From NCBI RefSeq assembly GCF_019904175.1, contig NZ_CP061913.1, forward strand, positions 10,726,001-10,790,000: 64,000 bases of DNA. The letters are read 5' to 3'. The notes under the pieces are model-generated. The model searched no databases. It saw only the letters and a program-made list of their open reading frames with translations, and was not told the DNA's origin. Positions 63,271 to 64,000 of the stretch are shown here, one piece after another; position 1 is the first letter of the stretch; each line of letters begins with the position of its first letter. The position numbers were made by a program, and so were the translations under genes. The DNA comes from Dactylosporangium vinaceum. Its GTDB lineage: Bacteria; Actinomycetota; Actinomycetes; Mycobacteriales; Micromonosporaceae.

Positions 63271-64000
63271 ACCCACCACTCTCATCCCCCGGTGCGCCCG
63301 GCAGCTCAAAGCAGCGGCGGGTGCACTGGGCTCCACTCCCACCACCAAAAACGCGGCCGCCGTGAGCGGATTGGGCCTCGCCCGCGGCGGCCGCCTCAAC
63401 CAGCCAGAACCCCAACACCCAACCCGCGATATCGGCACCCAACCACCACCCACCGCACCGAACGCCCACCTGACCACGACGCCATTCATCCACACCGCGA
63501 ACCAGACCGGGCACGACCGCCACGACAGGCGTCACACGACGACCTGCTCGTGGCGTGCACCGCTTTACTGCGAGCCATCGAGACCGGGCCGGCGACCTCC
63601 AACATCGGCGCGCTCGACTTGAGCCACACCCGAACGCCCGGACGCGACGATCGCGGCACGTGGCGCTCGGCGACCTGGACCTCGCCGCCGATCGCTGCAC
63701 CGCTGGACCTTCCCAACGTGCATGACCCGCTCAGCCCCACTTCGCGCACCGCAGATACGACAGTCGCGGCAACGTTGCGGAGGGGCGGCCGCTCAACGAA
63801 GTACATACCCATCCCAAGAACGCGGCCGTCGCACTCCCCCAAGAGCCTTTGCGGCGGCCGCTTCACATCCAGCACGAGGTTGATCGCCTCACCGTGAACG
63901 CACAACGCAACCGTCCCGCCATCCTCGCCGCCGGCCGCCGGCCCGCTTCAAGCCCGGCGCGGAAATTGTCCAGCCGCTTCGAACCCAGCGCTGAAAATGG

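Larger units (their letters stand above)
63057..64000. other. hairpin-rich interval with no convincing gene
   Basis: The last 944 bp hold four strong hairpins (63087-63114, 63229-63270, 63353-63394, 63822-63861) and no frame with recognisable family features. The last two share GCGGCCG arms and on the minus strand end in T-containing stretches (GTTTTTGG, GTTCTTGG), so they could terminate minus-strand transcripts. The minus frame 63486-63905 (139 residues) spans one hairpin and is doubtful. Confidence 0.5.

Noticed and set aside
63486..63905. 139-residue minus-strand frame
   Set aside because: It runs through a strong hairpin, has no recognisable family features and no clear ribosome-binding site.

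Overview
The window is high-GC actinobacterial chromosome. The evidence is the strong G/C bias at third codon positions, an Rv3235-like protein, a BldC-like HTH protein, the prfB-ftsE-ftsX-smpB-ssrA block, an ECF41 sigma factor, and many genes whose -10 hexamer lies only 6-8 nt before the start codon. Gene content fits a Micromonosporaceae-like genome (for example Actinoplanes or Dactylosporangium), but this is an inference from style and not a species call. The window opens inside pncB and ends in an intergenic stretch. I recognise about 60 protein genes, one tRNA (Ala, GGC), one tmRNA, one decayed IS481-type transposase, one type II toxin-antitoxin pair and several repeat and hairpin loci. 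There is no CRISPR array, intact IS, prophage or biosynthetic cluster.

Layout. 1-2263: NAD salvage (pncB-pncA) and a STAS anti-sigma antagonist. 2264-3400: gene-poor, with a frameshifted IS481 transposase on the minus strand. 3644-9193: ctaD, a small membrane protein, a LacI regulator with a likely own operator, a stand-alone cobalamin-binding-like protein overlapping a quinone-oxidoreductase-like gene, and an S4 protein. 9280-13363: a membrane protein, a candidate structured RNA with an extreme Shine-Dalgarno sequence, an M28 peptidase overlapping an orphan NarL-type regulator, an APH-like kinase and a LigB-type dioxygenase. 13337-19244: MOSC protein, unknown proteins, thymidine-kinase-like protein and a membrane GGDEF-EAL protein. 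19300-26292: csoR with a palindromic operator, C39-like and macro-domain proteins, a lipoprotein, a divergent MFS/MarR pair with two operators, a two-component system and mtnP.

26489-33862: AlgH/YqgE, tRNA-Ala, a NUDIX gene bracketed by a diverged direct repeat that includes the tRNA 3' end, a CASTOR/POLLUX-type channel overlapping a kinase-fold gene, a chemoreceptor and an ECF41 sigma factor. 33955-44771: redox enzymes and regulators, including a membrane protein that joins a PemK/MazF-like domain to an NPCBM-like domain, and an aldo/keto reductase behind a MerR-type promoter. 45023-48340: Phd/VapC-like toxin-antitoxin, ssrA, a receptor-like SRPBCC-TM-CBM2 fusion and smpB (trans-translation). 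48406-52835: M23 hydrolase, ftsX, ftsE and prfB (division and translation termination). 52865-63056: PadR, Ser/Thr kinase, kynA, a shortened XPB-like/WYL-like protein, pruA, HTH and Rv3235-like proteins. 63057-64000 is hairpin-rich and without a convincing gene.

Genes that work together: pncB/pncA recycle nicotinamide; kynA and pruA are amino-acid catabolic enzymes; smpB with ssrA rescues stalled ribosomes; ftsE/ftsX probably control a septal hydrolase such as the adjacent M23 protein. The least ordinary items are the structured RNA at about 9811-10010, the hairpin repeat family with compensatory changes (15453-15497 and 57893-58030), the two membrane receptor-like fusions, and the duplicated tRNA 3' region around the NUDIX gene.
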